A stretch of 43,937 nt of DNA, taken from contig JAUNUN010000024.1 in assembly GCA_030538155.1 (NCBI GenBank), positions 1 to 43,937 of the forward strand. Reading direction: 5' to 3'. Of the stretch, positions 6,961-15,137 are shown one piece after another. Origin of the DNA: a bacterium (lineage in GTDB: Bacteria > Desulfobacterota > Desulfobulbia > Desulfobulbales > Desulfobulbaceae). Numbering within the stretch: position 1 is the first letter of the stretch; every line of letters starts with the position of its first letter. A program made the translations under genes and the position numbers. Under the pieces are notes generated by a model, which worked only from the letters and a program-made list of their open reading frames with translations, was not told the origin of the DNA and did no database searches.

Positions 6961-7257
6961 ATGGAAACACAGGGTACGGCGCGCGAGCAGATGAAGCTGG
7001 AACTGGCTGTGAAAATGGCCCAGCTTGAAGAGGTTCGCATGAGGGCGCGTGTGGCAGCCGCCGAGGCGGAAGCACAATTTTCAGGAGAAATCGGTAAAAT
7101 AGAACTTGAAGTGAATGAACTGAGGCGGCAACTGCGGGCAGCCGGCGGCGCTTCTGCCGGGGCAGGAGACCAGGCCTGGACGGATTTGCGCGAAGGGGTG
7201 CTGAAGTCTACCAGGGCGCTTGGTAATCTGCTCCGTAACGCGCTGGACAGGATGTAG
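6961..7257 (+). CDS. Small coiled-coil protein (Sll1863-like)
   Basis: The 98-residue product is nearly all charged helix. A long amphipathic segment (MKLELAVKMAQLEEVRMRAR, then EIGKIELEVNELRRQL) is followed by a Gly/Ala linker and the ending AWTDLREGVLKSTRALGNLL. This two-part layout, with a Trp-containing C-terminal helix, resembles small coiled-coil proteins annotated as Sll1863-family stress proteins in many proteobacteria; no biochemical role is established. The ATG at 6961 has GAGGG 6-8 bases upstream; a GTG directly before it is also in frame. It is divergent from the rrf2-cyd operon with about 257 bases between them, where TTGTCG and TATCGT 17 bases apart (about 6879-6907) are a weak promoter candidate. 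Confidence 0.75.
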   Translation: METQGTAREQMKLELAVKMAQLEEVRMRARVAAAEAEAQFSGEIGKIELEVNELRRQLRAAGGASAGAGDQAWTDLREGVLKSTRALGNLLRNALDRM

Positions 7258-7372
7258 CCGCGGAGCTTGCTGCTGGACAAGGAGCGGGGTATCACGTATA
7301 TATTACCCATCATTTACAAGATACCCTTGCCGGTGCGAGGTGCACCGGATCATATCAACCTGCCCCAGCCTG

Positions 7373-7954
7373 ATGAAACTGCGTCTTTTTTCTGCATACC
7401 TGGCCGCCATGGCCGCTGTTTTCTTTTTGTACTGTCCTGTGGCCATGGCGGCAGCAAGAGAAAAGGAACCGGAGATCCAACATATTGTCGTGACTACCTC
7501 AGAAGGCGTGCTGCGTTTGTCGGCATCCATTCAGGGCGCCATGACGAGGACCCTGCTCAAGGATCTGCGTGGGGGTAATACCCTCACCTTTGTTTTTTCC
7601 GTTGAGTTGGTACGCAGGGACAGCGGCTGGTTTGGCGCTTCGCTGCACAGATCTTCCCTCACTCACACCCTTTTGTTCGATCAAGAGAAAGAGGAATACG
7701 TCTTTAGTACCCCAGACACCAGGGATACTCCGCGTCGGACAACTTCACTCACCCAAGCCGGGCAGTGGATGAGCACCTTCAGTCAGATACCGGTGGCCGA
7801 GCTTTCATCTCTGGTGGCAGACGCGCCCTACGCCATCCACATGCAGGCGGTGCTGAAGCCGGGCAAGCTACCCTTCAACCTGGGCCGCTTTGTTCCTATC
7901 GCGCAAATCAGCGGCATTCAGACCGACCGGCGCACCATCGAATTCAGGTACTGA
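7373..7954 (+). CDS. DUF4390 family secreted protein
   Basis: The product is about 193 residues from the ATG at 7373. It begins with a signal peptide (hydrophobic AAMAAVFFLYCPVAMA, likely cut after AMA) and continues as a beta-rich domain with LRLSASIQGAM, NTLTFVFSVELVRR and FSQIPVAELSSLVADAPY. Length and position, directly upstream of an NtrY-like kinase, fit DUF4390, a periplasmic family of unknown function. The kinase follows 13 bases later. No good ribosome site precedes the chosen ATG, but the signal peptide begins there; upstream in-frame codons encode no sensible protein. It may provide the sensory input of the kinase, which is an inference from pairing only. Confidence 0.8.
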   Translation: MKLRLFSAYLAAMAAVFFLYCPVAMAAAREKEPEIQHIVVTTSEGVLRLSASIQGAMTRTLLKDLRGGNTLTFVFSVELVRRDSGWFGASLHRSSLTHTLLFDQEKEEYVFSTPDTRDTPRRTTSLTQAGQWMSTFSQIPVAELSSLVADAPYAIHMQAVLKPGKLPFNLGRFVPIAQISGIQTDRRTIEFRY

Positions 7955-7967
7955 TCCCGGTTCTTCC

Positions 7968-10190
7968 ATGCTGACTGCGGAGCAACGCAAAGAAAAGCGG
8001 CGTTTTATTCGCAGAATCATCATCTTCTGCTTGTTGCTCATTCCGGTTCTGGGCTATGTGCAGTACCGGCTTCTGGGCGGAGAACTGCTTTTAAAGCCGC
8101 GGGTTGATACTGCGATCTATTTTGCCCTGATCAATCTCAACGCCTTTCTGCTGCTGGTCATGCTCTACATGGTGCTGCGGCAGTTGGCAGAGTTGTTCTT
8201 CGAGCGCAGGCACCAGCTCTTTGGCTTTAAACTGCGCAGCAAGCTGGTCATCGCCTTCATGGCCCTTTCCTTTCTGCCCACCACCCTGCTTTTCCTCTTT
8301 GCCTTCGGCTCCATTTCCACCTCCATGGACTACTGGTTCAACTCCAAGGTGGAAGAGTCCTTGCAGGCCTCCCGCAATATGAGCCAGTCTGTTTTTGCCG
8401 ATACCCGCAAACAGGCTGCCTTCATGAGTTCGCAGCTTGCCTTTCTCCTGGAGTCGAAACTGGTTGATCCTATGGATCCTAGCGCTATCGAGCAGGTCTT
8501 GGGCCGCTTGGTGGTCGACAACGTGCCTGGCGCACCCGACAGCATCCACGTGCTCAATGCCCAGCACCAGGAGATTCTGGCCTTGCGCAGCCCTCGGCTG
8601 CTGCCGGTGATCCTGCCGCCCGTGGCCTCCGGTGCACTGCGACAGGTGGCCTTGGCAGATAAGGTGGAGGTTTTGAACGTACACTCGCCGGTGGGTGAGC
8701 TGGTACAGGCGATTGCGCCGCTACAAATTTCTTCGCTCCATCCCCAGACCTGGTTTTTAGTCACCTCGCTCCTTATCCCTACCGCGCGTCTGGCGGAAAT
8801 GCAGGCCATTCAGGCGGGCTTGAACGACTACCAGCACCTGATCATCATCAAGGCTCCCATGAAGCTGAGCCTGATCATACTTTTGATCGTGGTGACCATG
8901 CTGATTGTATTTGGCTCGATCTGGCTGGGTTTATATGTCTCCCGCACCCTGACCACACCGATCAATGAGCTGGCGCTCGCCACCCGTCGGGTTGCCGAGG
9001 GAGATCTGGCCTTTCAGTTGGAACGCCCGGTTGATGACGAAATGGGCATTCTGGTGAACTCCTTTAACGCCATGACCGCCAACCTCAACAAGTCCAACCA
9101 GGAACTGGCGCAAACCCATTTTGCCCTGGAACGGAGCAATGAGGTGTCGCAGCAGCGGCGCAACTACCTGGAGACTATTTTAGAGCATGTGCCGGCCGGG
9201 GTCATCGCCCTTGATGAAGAGGGCATCATCACCACCATCAACCGTTTTGCGGTTGAGCTGCTGGCCATAGATCCGGAGCAGTTTGTCGGCAACAACTTTC
9301 ATCAGGTTTTGCCCAGGCAGCATGCCCTGGTGGTGGAGAGTTTTGTCCAGGAACTGGTAGAGACCGGCAGGGCTGTGGTGGAGCGGCATTTGCGCATGAC
9401 CATCCGGCGGGGAGAGGTGTTGTCCCTGCAGGTAAATGTGGCCCGCATGGTGGATGAACATGGCCTTCCCATGGGCTTTGTCATTGTTTTTGACAACCTC
9501 ACCAACCTGGAACAGGCCCAGCGCCTGGCTGCCTGGCAGGAGGTGGCAAGGCGCATAGCCCATGAAATCAAAAATCCGCTCACCCCGATTCAGCTCTCTG
9601 CCCAGCGGCTGCGTAAGCGCTATTTGCCTGCATTGGATAGTGATCGGGGTGTTTTTGATCAGTGCACGGATACTATTATCCGCCAGGTTGATGAAATCCG
9701 TAAAATGGTGTCTGAATTTTCGGAATTTGCCCGCATGCCCAAGCTGAAAAAGACGCCCGGAGATTTGGCAGCCTTGAGCAATGAAGTGGTGAATCTCTAC
9801 CAGGGCGCACACCAGCATCTCGTCTTTGACACCGCTATTGATGATACTATTCCCGTCTTTTTCTTTGACGCGGTGCAGATCAAACGGGTGCTGATCAATC
9901 TGCTTGACAATGCCATTGCCGCCTTGGACAATACCGGAAAGATCCTTATTCGTTTGCATCATGACCAGAGCACGACAAGTGTGATCCTGCAGGTTGCAGA
10001 CAATGGTGCAGGTATTCCTGATCCAGTGAAATTGCGCATCTTCGAACCCTATTTTTCCACCCGCAAATCAGGCACCGGCTTGGGACTTGCCATCTGCCAA
10101 ACTATTATCAATGAACATGGCGGCTCTATCCGCATCACGGATAACGAGCCTGCGGGCGCTGTTTTTACGGTGATTTTACCCCTGAGCTGA
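7968..10190 (+). CDS. NtrY-like membrane sensor histidine kinase
   Basis: The 740-residue protein has three hydrophobic segments in the first 120 residues, an extracytoplasmic region, a fourth membrane segment (LIILLIVVTMLIVFGSIWL), a HAMP domain at about 310-380, a PAS domain at about 395-510 (HVPAGVIALDEEG), a HisKA domain with phospho-acceptor H532 (AHEIKNPLTP), and a HATPase domain with the N box near 640 (NLLDNAIAALD), DNGAGIPD and GTGLGLAIC. This is the NtrY layout, usually paired with an NtrX response regulator. Here the next genes are nfeD and an SPFH gene, so its partner must be elsewhere. The signal is unknown. The ATG at 7968 is chosen because the upstream frame lies inside the preceding gene. 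Confidence 0.9.
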   Translation: MLTAEQRKEKRRFIRRIIIFCLLLIPVLGYVQYRLLGGELLLKPRVDTAIYFALINLNAFLLLVMLYMVLRQLAELFFERRHQLFGFKLRSKLVIAFMALSFLPTTLLFLFAFGSISTSMDYWFNSKVEESLQASRNMSQSVFADTRKQAAFMSSQLAFLLESKLVDPMDPSAIEQVLGRLVVDNVPGAPDSIHVLNAQHQEILALRSPRLLPVILPPVASGALRQVALADKVEVLNVHSPVGELVQAIAPLQISSLHPQTWFLVTSLLIPTARLAEMQAIQAGLNDYQHLIIIKAPMKLSLIILLIVVTMLIVFGSIWLGLYVSRTLTTPINELALATRRVAEGDLAFQLERPVDDEMGILVNSFNAMTANLNKSNQELAQTHFALERSNEVSQQRRNYLETILEHVPAGVIALDEEGIITTINRFAVELLAIDPEQFVGNNFHQVLPRQHALVVESFVQELVETGRAVVERHLRMTIRRGEVLSLQVNVARMVDEHGLPMGFVIVFDNLTNLEQAQRLAAWQEVARRIAHEIKNPLTPIQLSAQRLRKRYLPALDSDRGVFDQCTDTIIRQVDEIRKMVSEFSEFARMPKLKKTPGDLAALSNEVVNLYQGAHQHLVFDTAIDDTIPVFFFDAVQIKRVLINLLDNAIAALDNTGKILIRLHHDQSTTSVILQVADNGAGIPDPVKLRIFEPYFSTRKSGTGLGLAICQTIINEHGGSIRITDNEPAGAVFTVILPLS

Positions 10191-10262
10191 ACAGGCTCTC
10201 TTTTCGCCGCAGTATACAGTCCGGTTTTCTGTATCGGCTTTTCATGTCATGAGGAAGTTCGC

Positions 10263-10733
10263 ATGTTTATAGGCATTTCGTCTGTACCTCCGGCTCTGCT
10301 CTGGTTCCTCCTCGGTATTTCCTGCTTTGTGTTGGAACTGCTGCTGCCGGGCCTGTTGTTGTTTTTCTTCGGCATCGGCGCCTGGTGCGCGGCCCTGGCG
10401 GTGTTGCTGATGCCCATGCCGCTGAGCTTGCAGATTCTGATTTTTTTGTCGACCAGCATTATTACCCTGGTGCTGCTGCGGGCCAAATTTCAGAAAATGT
10501 TTAAGGGAACGGCCCTTGAAATTGATGTGGGAGATGACTTTGTTCCTGCAGGGGCAATGGCTGAGGTGGTGGAGGATATTGTGCCGCCGGCGGCCGGCAA
10601 GGTGAAATATGGCGGTACGTTCTGGCAGGCTGTGTCTGATGAACCGGTTGCCCGCGGCAGCAGGGTGCGGGTACTGGCCAAGAATAATCTGAGTTTGACC
10701 GTTGAAGCGGTTACAGCACAAGGAGAATCCTGA
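10263..10733 (+). CDS. NfeD-like membrane protein with OB domain
   Basis: The 156-residue product has three or four hydrophobic helices (LLWFLLGISCFVLELLLPG, LLLFFFGIGAWCAALAVLL, LQILIFLSTSIITLVLL) and a C-terminal beta domain of about 70 residues ending in VRVLAKNNLSLTVEA, the OB fold of short NfeD proteins. NfeD proteins partner with SPFH proteins at the membrane, and the next gene is one. The ATG has GAGGAAG 5 bases upstream and the stop shares one base with the SPFH start (TGATG), indicating translational coupling. Confidence 0.9.
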   Translation: MFIGISSVPPALLWFLLGISCFVLELLLPGLLLFFFGIGAWCAALAVLLMPMPLSLQILIFLSTSIITLVLLRAKFQKMFKGTALEIDVGDDFVPAGAMAEVVEDIVPPAAGKVKYGGTFWQAVSDEPVARGSRVRVLAKNNLSLTVEAVTAQGES

Positions 10734-11695
10734 TGGATAGTTTACTGTTCGGCCTCATAATTTTAGCTGTTTTTATTATCTTTGTTCTCCTGAAAACAGC
10801 GGTGGTGGTGCCGCAGCGAAGCGAGTATGTGATTGAACGGCTGGGAAAATACCGCACCACCTTAGAGGCGGGGTTCCACATTCTTCTGCCCTTTTTCGAC
10901 AAGGTGGCCTACCGTCGTAATTTAAAGGAAGAACCGGTGGATATCCCCTCTCAGTCGTGCATTACCGCTGATAACGTCACCCTTGACGTGGACGGCGTAC
11001 TCTACATGCAGGTGGTCAATTCGCGTCTTTCTGCCTACGGTATTGCCGATTATCACTTTGCCGCTGTTCAGCTGGCGCAGACCAGTTTACGTTCCGCCAT
11101 CGGTAAAATCACCCTGGACAACACCTTTGAGGCCAGGGAAAGCCTGAACATGCAGGTGGTGGATGCCCTGGATGAAGCGGCGCAGAACTGGGGCGTCAAG
11201 GTGCTGCGCTATGAAATCCGCGACATCCAGCCTCCAGCCAGTGTGTTGGATGCCATGGAAAAGCAGATGAAGGCGGAGCGGGAAAAGCGGGCTGAGATTG
11301 CGCGCTCTGAAGGCGAGCGTCAGGCCCTGATCAACCGGGCGGAGGGTGAAAGGGCCGAGGCCATTGCCCTTTCCGAAGGTGAAAAGATGCGACGCATCAA
11401 CGAGGCCGAGGGACGGGCCCAGGAAATTTTGAAAGTGGCGGCAGCTACTGCCGAAGGCATCAGACAGGTGGCGCATGCGCTGAATGAAGCCGGTGGGCGC
11501 GAAGCGGCCAACCTGGAAGTGGCACAGAAGTACGTGGAGCAGTTCGGTAAGCTTGCCAAGGCGGGCAATACTCTGATTCTGCCGGCAACGCTGACCGATA
11601 TCCCGGCCATGGTGGCCACGGTGATGACCACGCTTGAAACCGGCAAAAATACCGCAGCAAACGCCGTACCTGCACGAACCCCCAGCCAGGGTTGA
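10733..11695 (+). CDS. SPFH/band 7 (stomatin, QmcA-like) membrane protein
   Basis: The 320-residue protein has one N-terminal membrane helix, then the SPFH domain (VVPQRSEYVIERLGKY, ITADNVTLDVDGVLYMQV, AQTSLRSAIGKITLD) and a long charged helix (AEREKRAEIARSEGERQALI) typical of stomatins and prohibitins. The C-terminus (ILPATLTDIPAMVATVMTTL) resembles QmcA. These proteins form large rings in the membrane and influence proteolysis and lipid domains. It overlaps nfeD by one base. It converges on mltA with only 43 bases between stops, where I see no convincing terminator. Confidence 0.93.
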   Translation: MDSLLFGLIILAVFIIFVLLKTAVVVPQRSEYVIERLGKYRTTLEAGFHILLPFFDKVAYRRNLKEEPVDIPSQSCITADNVTLDVDGVLYMQVVNSRLSAYGIADYHFAAVQLAQTSLRSAIGKITLDNTFEARESLNMQVVDALDEAAQNWGVKVLRYEIRDIQPPASVLDAMEKQMKAEREKRAEIARSEGERQALINRAEGERAEAIALSEGEKMRRINEAEGRAQEILKVAAATAEGIRQVAHALNEAGGREAANLEVAQKYVEQFGKLAKAGNTLILPATLTDIPAMVATVMTTLETGKNTAANAVPARTPSQG

Positions 11696-11738
11696 ATCAG
11701 AGGATTGAATCTGCTGCGGCGAGATTAACGATCCCCCT

Positions 11739-13010
11739 TTAATCATCCTTGGAGAGGAGGAGAAAAACTTCTCCCCTCTCTTTCATTTCTCCTGCCACCT
11801 GCCCGGCTGCCTCGCCCGTACCACAGAAGAGATCCAGCCGGTGCAGGCCGGTAATGGCTGAACCGCTGTCCTGCACGGTAACAAAGCGCTCAAGCGGCAC
11901 ACGGCGAGCCGGTTTAGTGGGTTTGCCCTGTTCTGCCTGGCCCGTCTGGGGGATGCTGCTGCGGACAAAGGCGATCATCCCGGGCGGGTACAGCTTTTGA
12001 TCGGCCGCAACCGAGCGCCCCGGCGTGAGCGGACGGTTGAGGCTGCCATAGGCCGGGCCCACCTTTCCCCAACTAAAAAAAATGTAGGATTCGTTTTGCC
12101 GGAGGATCTGTTCCCGTTCCTGCGGGTGTGCCTCCAGGTAGCGGCGCAGGCTCTCCATGCTGACCTCTTCAAGCCGCATCTTCCCGTTTCTTACCAGATA
12201 CGAGCCTATACTGGTGTATGGGCGGCCGTTTTTTGCAGCAAAACGCAGAGCTCGGATGGATTGATCCTCCCGGAGCTGGATCAAGGCCGAACCCTGGATG
12301 TGGACAAGAAAGGCATCAAAGGGATCCTGCAGCCAAACCAACTCTTTTCCAGCCAGCAGGTTGCCCTGTTCGATCTCTTTCCGACTCCAGAACGGCAGCA
12401 AACGTCCTTTTTCCCAGCGACCGATGCTTGTGCCTGTGGCGGTCTTTTGCTGGACCAGTGCCTTGGGTACTCGGTAAAGCGGATAGATATACGGTGGCAT
12501 CTTCTGCAGACTGCCTTTGAAGACGGGCAGGTAGTAGCCGGTTAGGAGAAGGGGTTTGGTACCTTCTGACTGTGCTGATGTAATGTTTGCAGAAGGGACA
12601 ACCCGGTAAATTAGAAATTTCTCTCGCATGGTGCGGTTGAGTCTTGCCGTATCGGGCTCGCTGCGGACCAGTTCTAAAAACACTTGCAGTGTTTTTTTCA
12701 GCCGTGGCTGATCAACGCAGTGGCCGGCCAGAGAAAACTGCCGCTCAGGCGGCAGTTTATCGAGATAGGCCAGGCTTTGTTCCAGGCTTTCTTTCAGGCC
12801 CTGATAGTGCAGATCGTCACTGAAAAGCGGAATGGCGTCAGGCGGCAGCAACTCGGCTTGTGTATCGGCCCAGAGCGAATTGCAGCAAAGGACGAGCAGG
12901 ACAAGGATAATCAGGGTGAAAGGCAGGAGATATGGTCGTCTTTCTGATTCAGGATAAGAAAAGCGGTTGGGCGTCTGTGGCACAGACCTGTTTTGTTTCA
13001 CTGGCCGCAT
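11739..13010 (-). CDS. mltA: Membrane-bound lytic murein transglycosylase A
   Basis: The 423-residue product has an N-terminal hydrophobic segment (LPFTLIILVLLVLCCNSL, about residues 29-46) that should export or anchor it. A double-psi beta barrel and MltA domain follow (LLLTGYYLPVFKGS, GRPYTSIGSYLV), and a C-terminal 3D domain contains QDSGSAITGLHRLDLFCGTG, which carries the family's catalytic Asp region. It cleaves the glycan strands of peptidoglycan to 1,6-anhydro products. It is 14 bases downstream of mltB on the same strand, so two different lytic transglycosylases are likely co-transcribed. A dicysteine in the hydrophobic segment might be a lipidation site but is not a standard lipobox. 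Confidence 0.93.
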   Translation of the reverse strand: MRPVKQNRSVPQTPNRFSYPESERRPYLLPFTLIILVLLVLCCNSLWADTQAELLPPDAIPLFSDDLHYQGLKESLEQSLAYLDKLPPERQFSLAGHCVDQPRLKKTLQVFLELVRSEPDTARLNRTMREKFLIYRVVPSANITSAQSEGTKPLLLTGYYLPVFKGSLQKMPPYIYPLYRVPKALVQQKTATGTSIGRWEKGRLLPFWSRKEIEQGNLLAGKELVWLQDPFDAFLVHIQGSALIQLREDQSIRALRFAAKNGRPYTSIGSYLVRNGKMRLEEVSMESLRRYLEAHPQEREQILRQNESYIFFSWGKVGPAYGSLNRPLTPGRSVAADQKLYPPGMIAFVRSSIPQTGQAEQGKPTKPARRVPLERFVTVQDSGSAITGLHRLDLFCGTGEAAGQVAGEMKERGEVFLLLSKDD

Positions 13011-13024
13011 GAAGCATCGCCTCT

Positions 13025-14080
13025 TTATCGTGCCAATGCCTCGGCCAATTCGCTCACCGCCATGGCGTAGCGGTTAGAGTGGTTCCACTCGGTTATGGCA
13101 TGAAAATTCGGGTATCCGGCCACATAGCGCTTTTCAGCCGCAGCCCCTGGGGCTAATTCCAGGCCGACAATGGAAAGCCCCTTGTTCCCCGGCACCGGAG
13201 GGAGCCGCCTCTGCTGCGCCTGCTCAACTACAGAGGCGGCAACCCTGCCTCGGCGTCCTTGCTGTTCGGTGGCCAGCAACTGTGAACTGTTGAGCACCGA
13301 CCCCAATTCTGCGTAGACCGGCGCATCCAGCACCCAGCCGAAGTGTTTGAGGTAGTTGGCAATCGATGCCAGAACATCTGCGGTCGAGTTCCACACATCC
13401 CGTTTGCGGTCGCCATCAAAGCTGACCGCATATTTGCGGAAGGAAGAGGGCATGAACTGGGTTTGGCCAAAAGCGCCTGCATAGGAGCCCTTGACCTGGC
13501 GTGGATCTATCCCGGTTTCGCGGCAGAGGAGTAGGAAGTGGATGAGTTCCCGGCGGAAAAATTGCGCCCTGCGCGGGTAGGCATCAAAAAGAGTGGTCAG
13601 TGTCCGCAGGACATCGTAGCTGCCTTGGTTTGCGCCGTAGCGAGTCTCTATGCCCCAGATGGCCACCACAACTTCACGGTCGACACCAAAGCGCCGTTCA
13701 ATCCGGTCGAGCAAAAACCGCTGTTCCGCAAGCTTGGCCCGCCCGGTTTGAATGATGGCATTGGTGATAAACATGGGAAAATATTCGTAATAGGGCTTGG
13801 CTTCGCCTTGCCGGTCCATGAGTATAAGCACCCGGCGGTCTATGGTCAGTCCGGTAAAGATGGCCCGCAATTCGGCCCCGCTGAAATGGTGCTTGTCCTG
13901 GAGTTCAACAAAAAACTCGGTAAATTTCTGTTGGCGAAAGTTGATGGCCTGGTTGTCCTGCACCAGGTCTGCGGCAAGCGGGGCCGCAGCATAGGCCCTT
14001 TGCTGCAAGAGACATAAACAGGGCAGGGCGCAGAGGATAAGAAGCAGCCAAGGTAGAGGCCGCCACTGCATAGTGAACAT
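13025..14080 (-). CDS. mltB: Lytic murein transglycosylase B
   Basis: The 351-residue product begins with a signal peptide (hydrophobic core WLLLILCALPCLCLL, cut near AYA-A). The transglycosylase domain has the catalytic glutamate E145 in GIETRYG, followed by GSYAGAFGQTQFMPSSF and DVWNSTADVLASIANYL, and the family's late motif ITEWNHSNRYAMAV close to the C-terminus. It is a soluble or lipid-linked periplasmic enzyme that cuts peptidoglycan glycans. An AGGAG site precedes the ATG. It lies between the DHH gene and mltA with gaps of 8 and 14 bases. Confidence 0.94.
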   Translation of the reverse strand: MFTMQWRPLPWLLLILCALPCLCLLQQRAYAAAPLAADLVQDNQAINFRQQKFTEFFVELQDKHHFSGAELRAIFTGLTIDRRVLILMDRQGEAKPYYEYFPMFITNAIIQTGRAKLAEQRFLLDRIERRFGVDREVVVAIWGIETRYGANQGSYDVLRTLTTLFDAYPRRAQFFRRELIHFLLLCRETGIDPRQVKGSYAGAFGQTQFMPSSFRKYAVSFDGDRKRDVWNSTADVLASIANYLKHFGWVLDAPVYAELGSVLNSSQLLATEQQGRRGRVAASVVEQAQQRRLPPVPGNKGLSIVGLELAPGAAAEKRYVAGYPNFHAITEWNHSNRYAMAVSELAEALAR

Positions 14081-14088
14081 GGAAACTC

Positions 14089-15093
14089 CTAGGAAAGACG
14101 TGATGCGGGAAAATGCGCGCGGAACTGAGCGAGGAACCGATTCAACTCTGTTTTTGGCAACCTGTTGATGCCGGCGGCTGCTGCACGACCGCCGCCGCCT
14201 TCAAACTGCCGGCACAGGCTGTCTGCTCCCACGGGATTTTCCAGAGGTGCGCGAACACTGATGCGCAGACTGTCATCGCCCTGTTCCTGCAAAACAGCAT
14301 GGGCTGTGCTGGGCAGTTCGCCTGCGCAGAGATTGGCGAAGATGCCGGAAATTCGGCGCGCCCAGGGGGCATCAGGGAGCAGGAAGACCCGACCGCCGGA
14401 ATACTCTTCGCAGGGTTTGCAGGATTGCATGTGCTCTATATCTTCCTGATAGCCATTTCGTATCTGCGGAATCAAGGGAGATTGCTCCATGTACTGCAAT
14501 GGATCGGCATAGGGAGCCATATCCAGGGCAAGGGCGGCAGGATCGGCCTGCAGATCAGCCAGGTTCTCGCCATAGCTGTTGTAGTTCAGCAGAGTGCCGA
14601 GTTGCTGAAGCTGTTCACTGGCCAAGCGAGAGAGACCGAGTGCGTGTGCCAGCTTTCTTGCCTGGCCGAGTAGATTGTCGCCAAATGCGCCCGTCAGGGC
14701 CCAGGCTGTGAAGCGGCCCTTGAGGAACTGGTCGGTCAACAGGGAGGTGCAGGTACGTGGAGACGGATCGATATGGGTGCGCAGCAGGGGGGATGCAGGG
14801 ATCTCACCGGCATAGTGGTGGTCGATGTAGACAACATGGTTCTCTTGACTGAGCAGTTGCTGCAGGGCGCTGCGGTTCTGATCCAGAGAAATATCAAGAA
14901 CCGTAATGCACGCATTGCAGCTCTCTATTATTTTTGCCAGCAGTTTGATGTCCCGCTTCACCCCGGTAATCAGTTGCGGCGGTGGAGAAGGGGCTTCCTT
15001 GGGATCGTAGTGCAGGCGTAACTGCTGCAGGGCGCAGAGACCATCAGCATCACCGTTGAACACATAGAAATCAACGGCGTGCTGATGGTACAT
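14089..15093 (-). CDS. DHH-family phosphoesterase
   Basis: From the ATG at 15093 the product is 334 residues. It has the DHH motifs FNGDADG (residues 12-18), LDISLDQN and IDHH (D91-H93), and a C-terminal DHHA1-type segment with FEGGGGRAAAAG. Members include RecJ, nano-RNases and cyclic-dinucleotide phosphodiesterases; I cannot tell which substrate applies here. A longer form starting with TTG at 15132 is possible, but the conserved region begins only 8 residues into the shorter one, and no ribosome site supports either. It sits between lptD and mltB, an odd place for a cytosolic nuclease-type enzyme. Confidence 0.85.
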   Translation of the reverse strand: MYHQHAVDFYVFNGDADGLCALQQLRLHYDPKEAPSPPPQLITGVKRDIKLLAKIIESCNACITVLDISLDQNRSALQQLLSQENHVVYIDHHYAGEIPASPLLRTHIDPSPRTCTSLLTDQFLKGRFTAWALTGAFGDNLLGQARKLAHALGLSRLASEQLQQLGTLLNYNSYGENLADLQADPAALALDMAPYADPLQYMEQSPLIPQIRNGYQEDIEHMQSCKPCEEYSGGRVFLLPDAPWARRISGIFANLCAGELPSTAHAVLQEQGDDSLRISVRAPLENPVGADSLCRQFEGGGGRAAAAGINRLPKTELNRFLAQFRAHFPASRLS

Positions 15094-15137
15094 GGAGTCG
15101 AGGTAATGCTCAGGCAGGTACAGATGGGACAAAAGGG

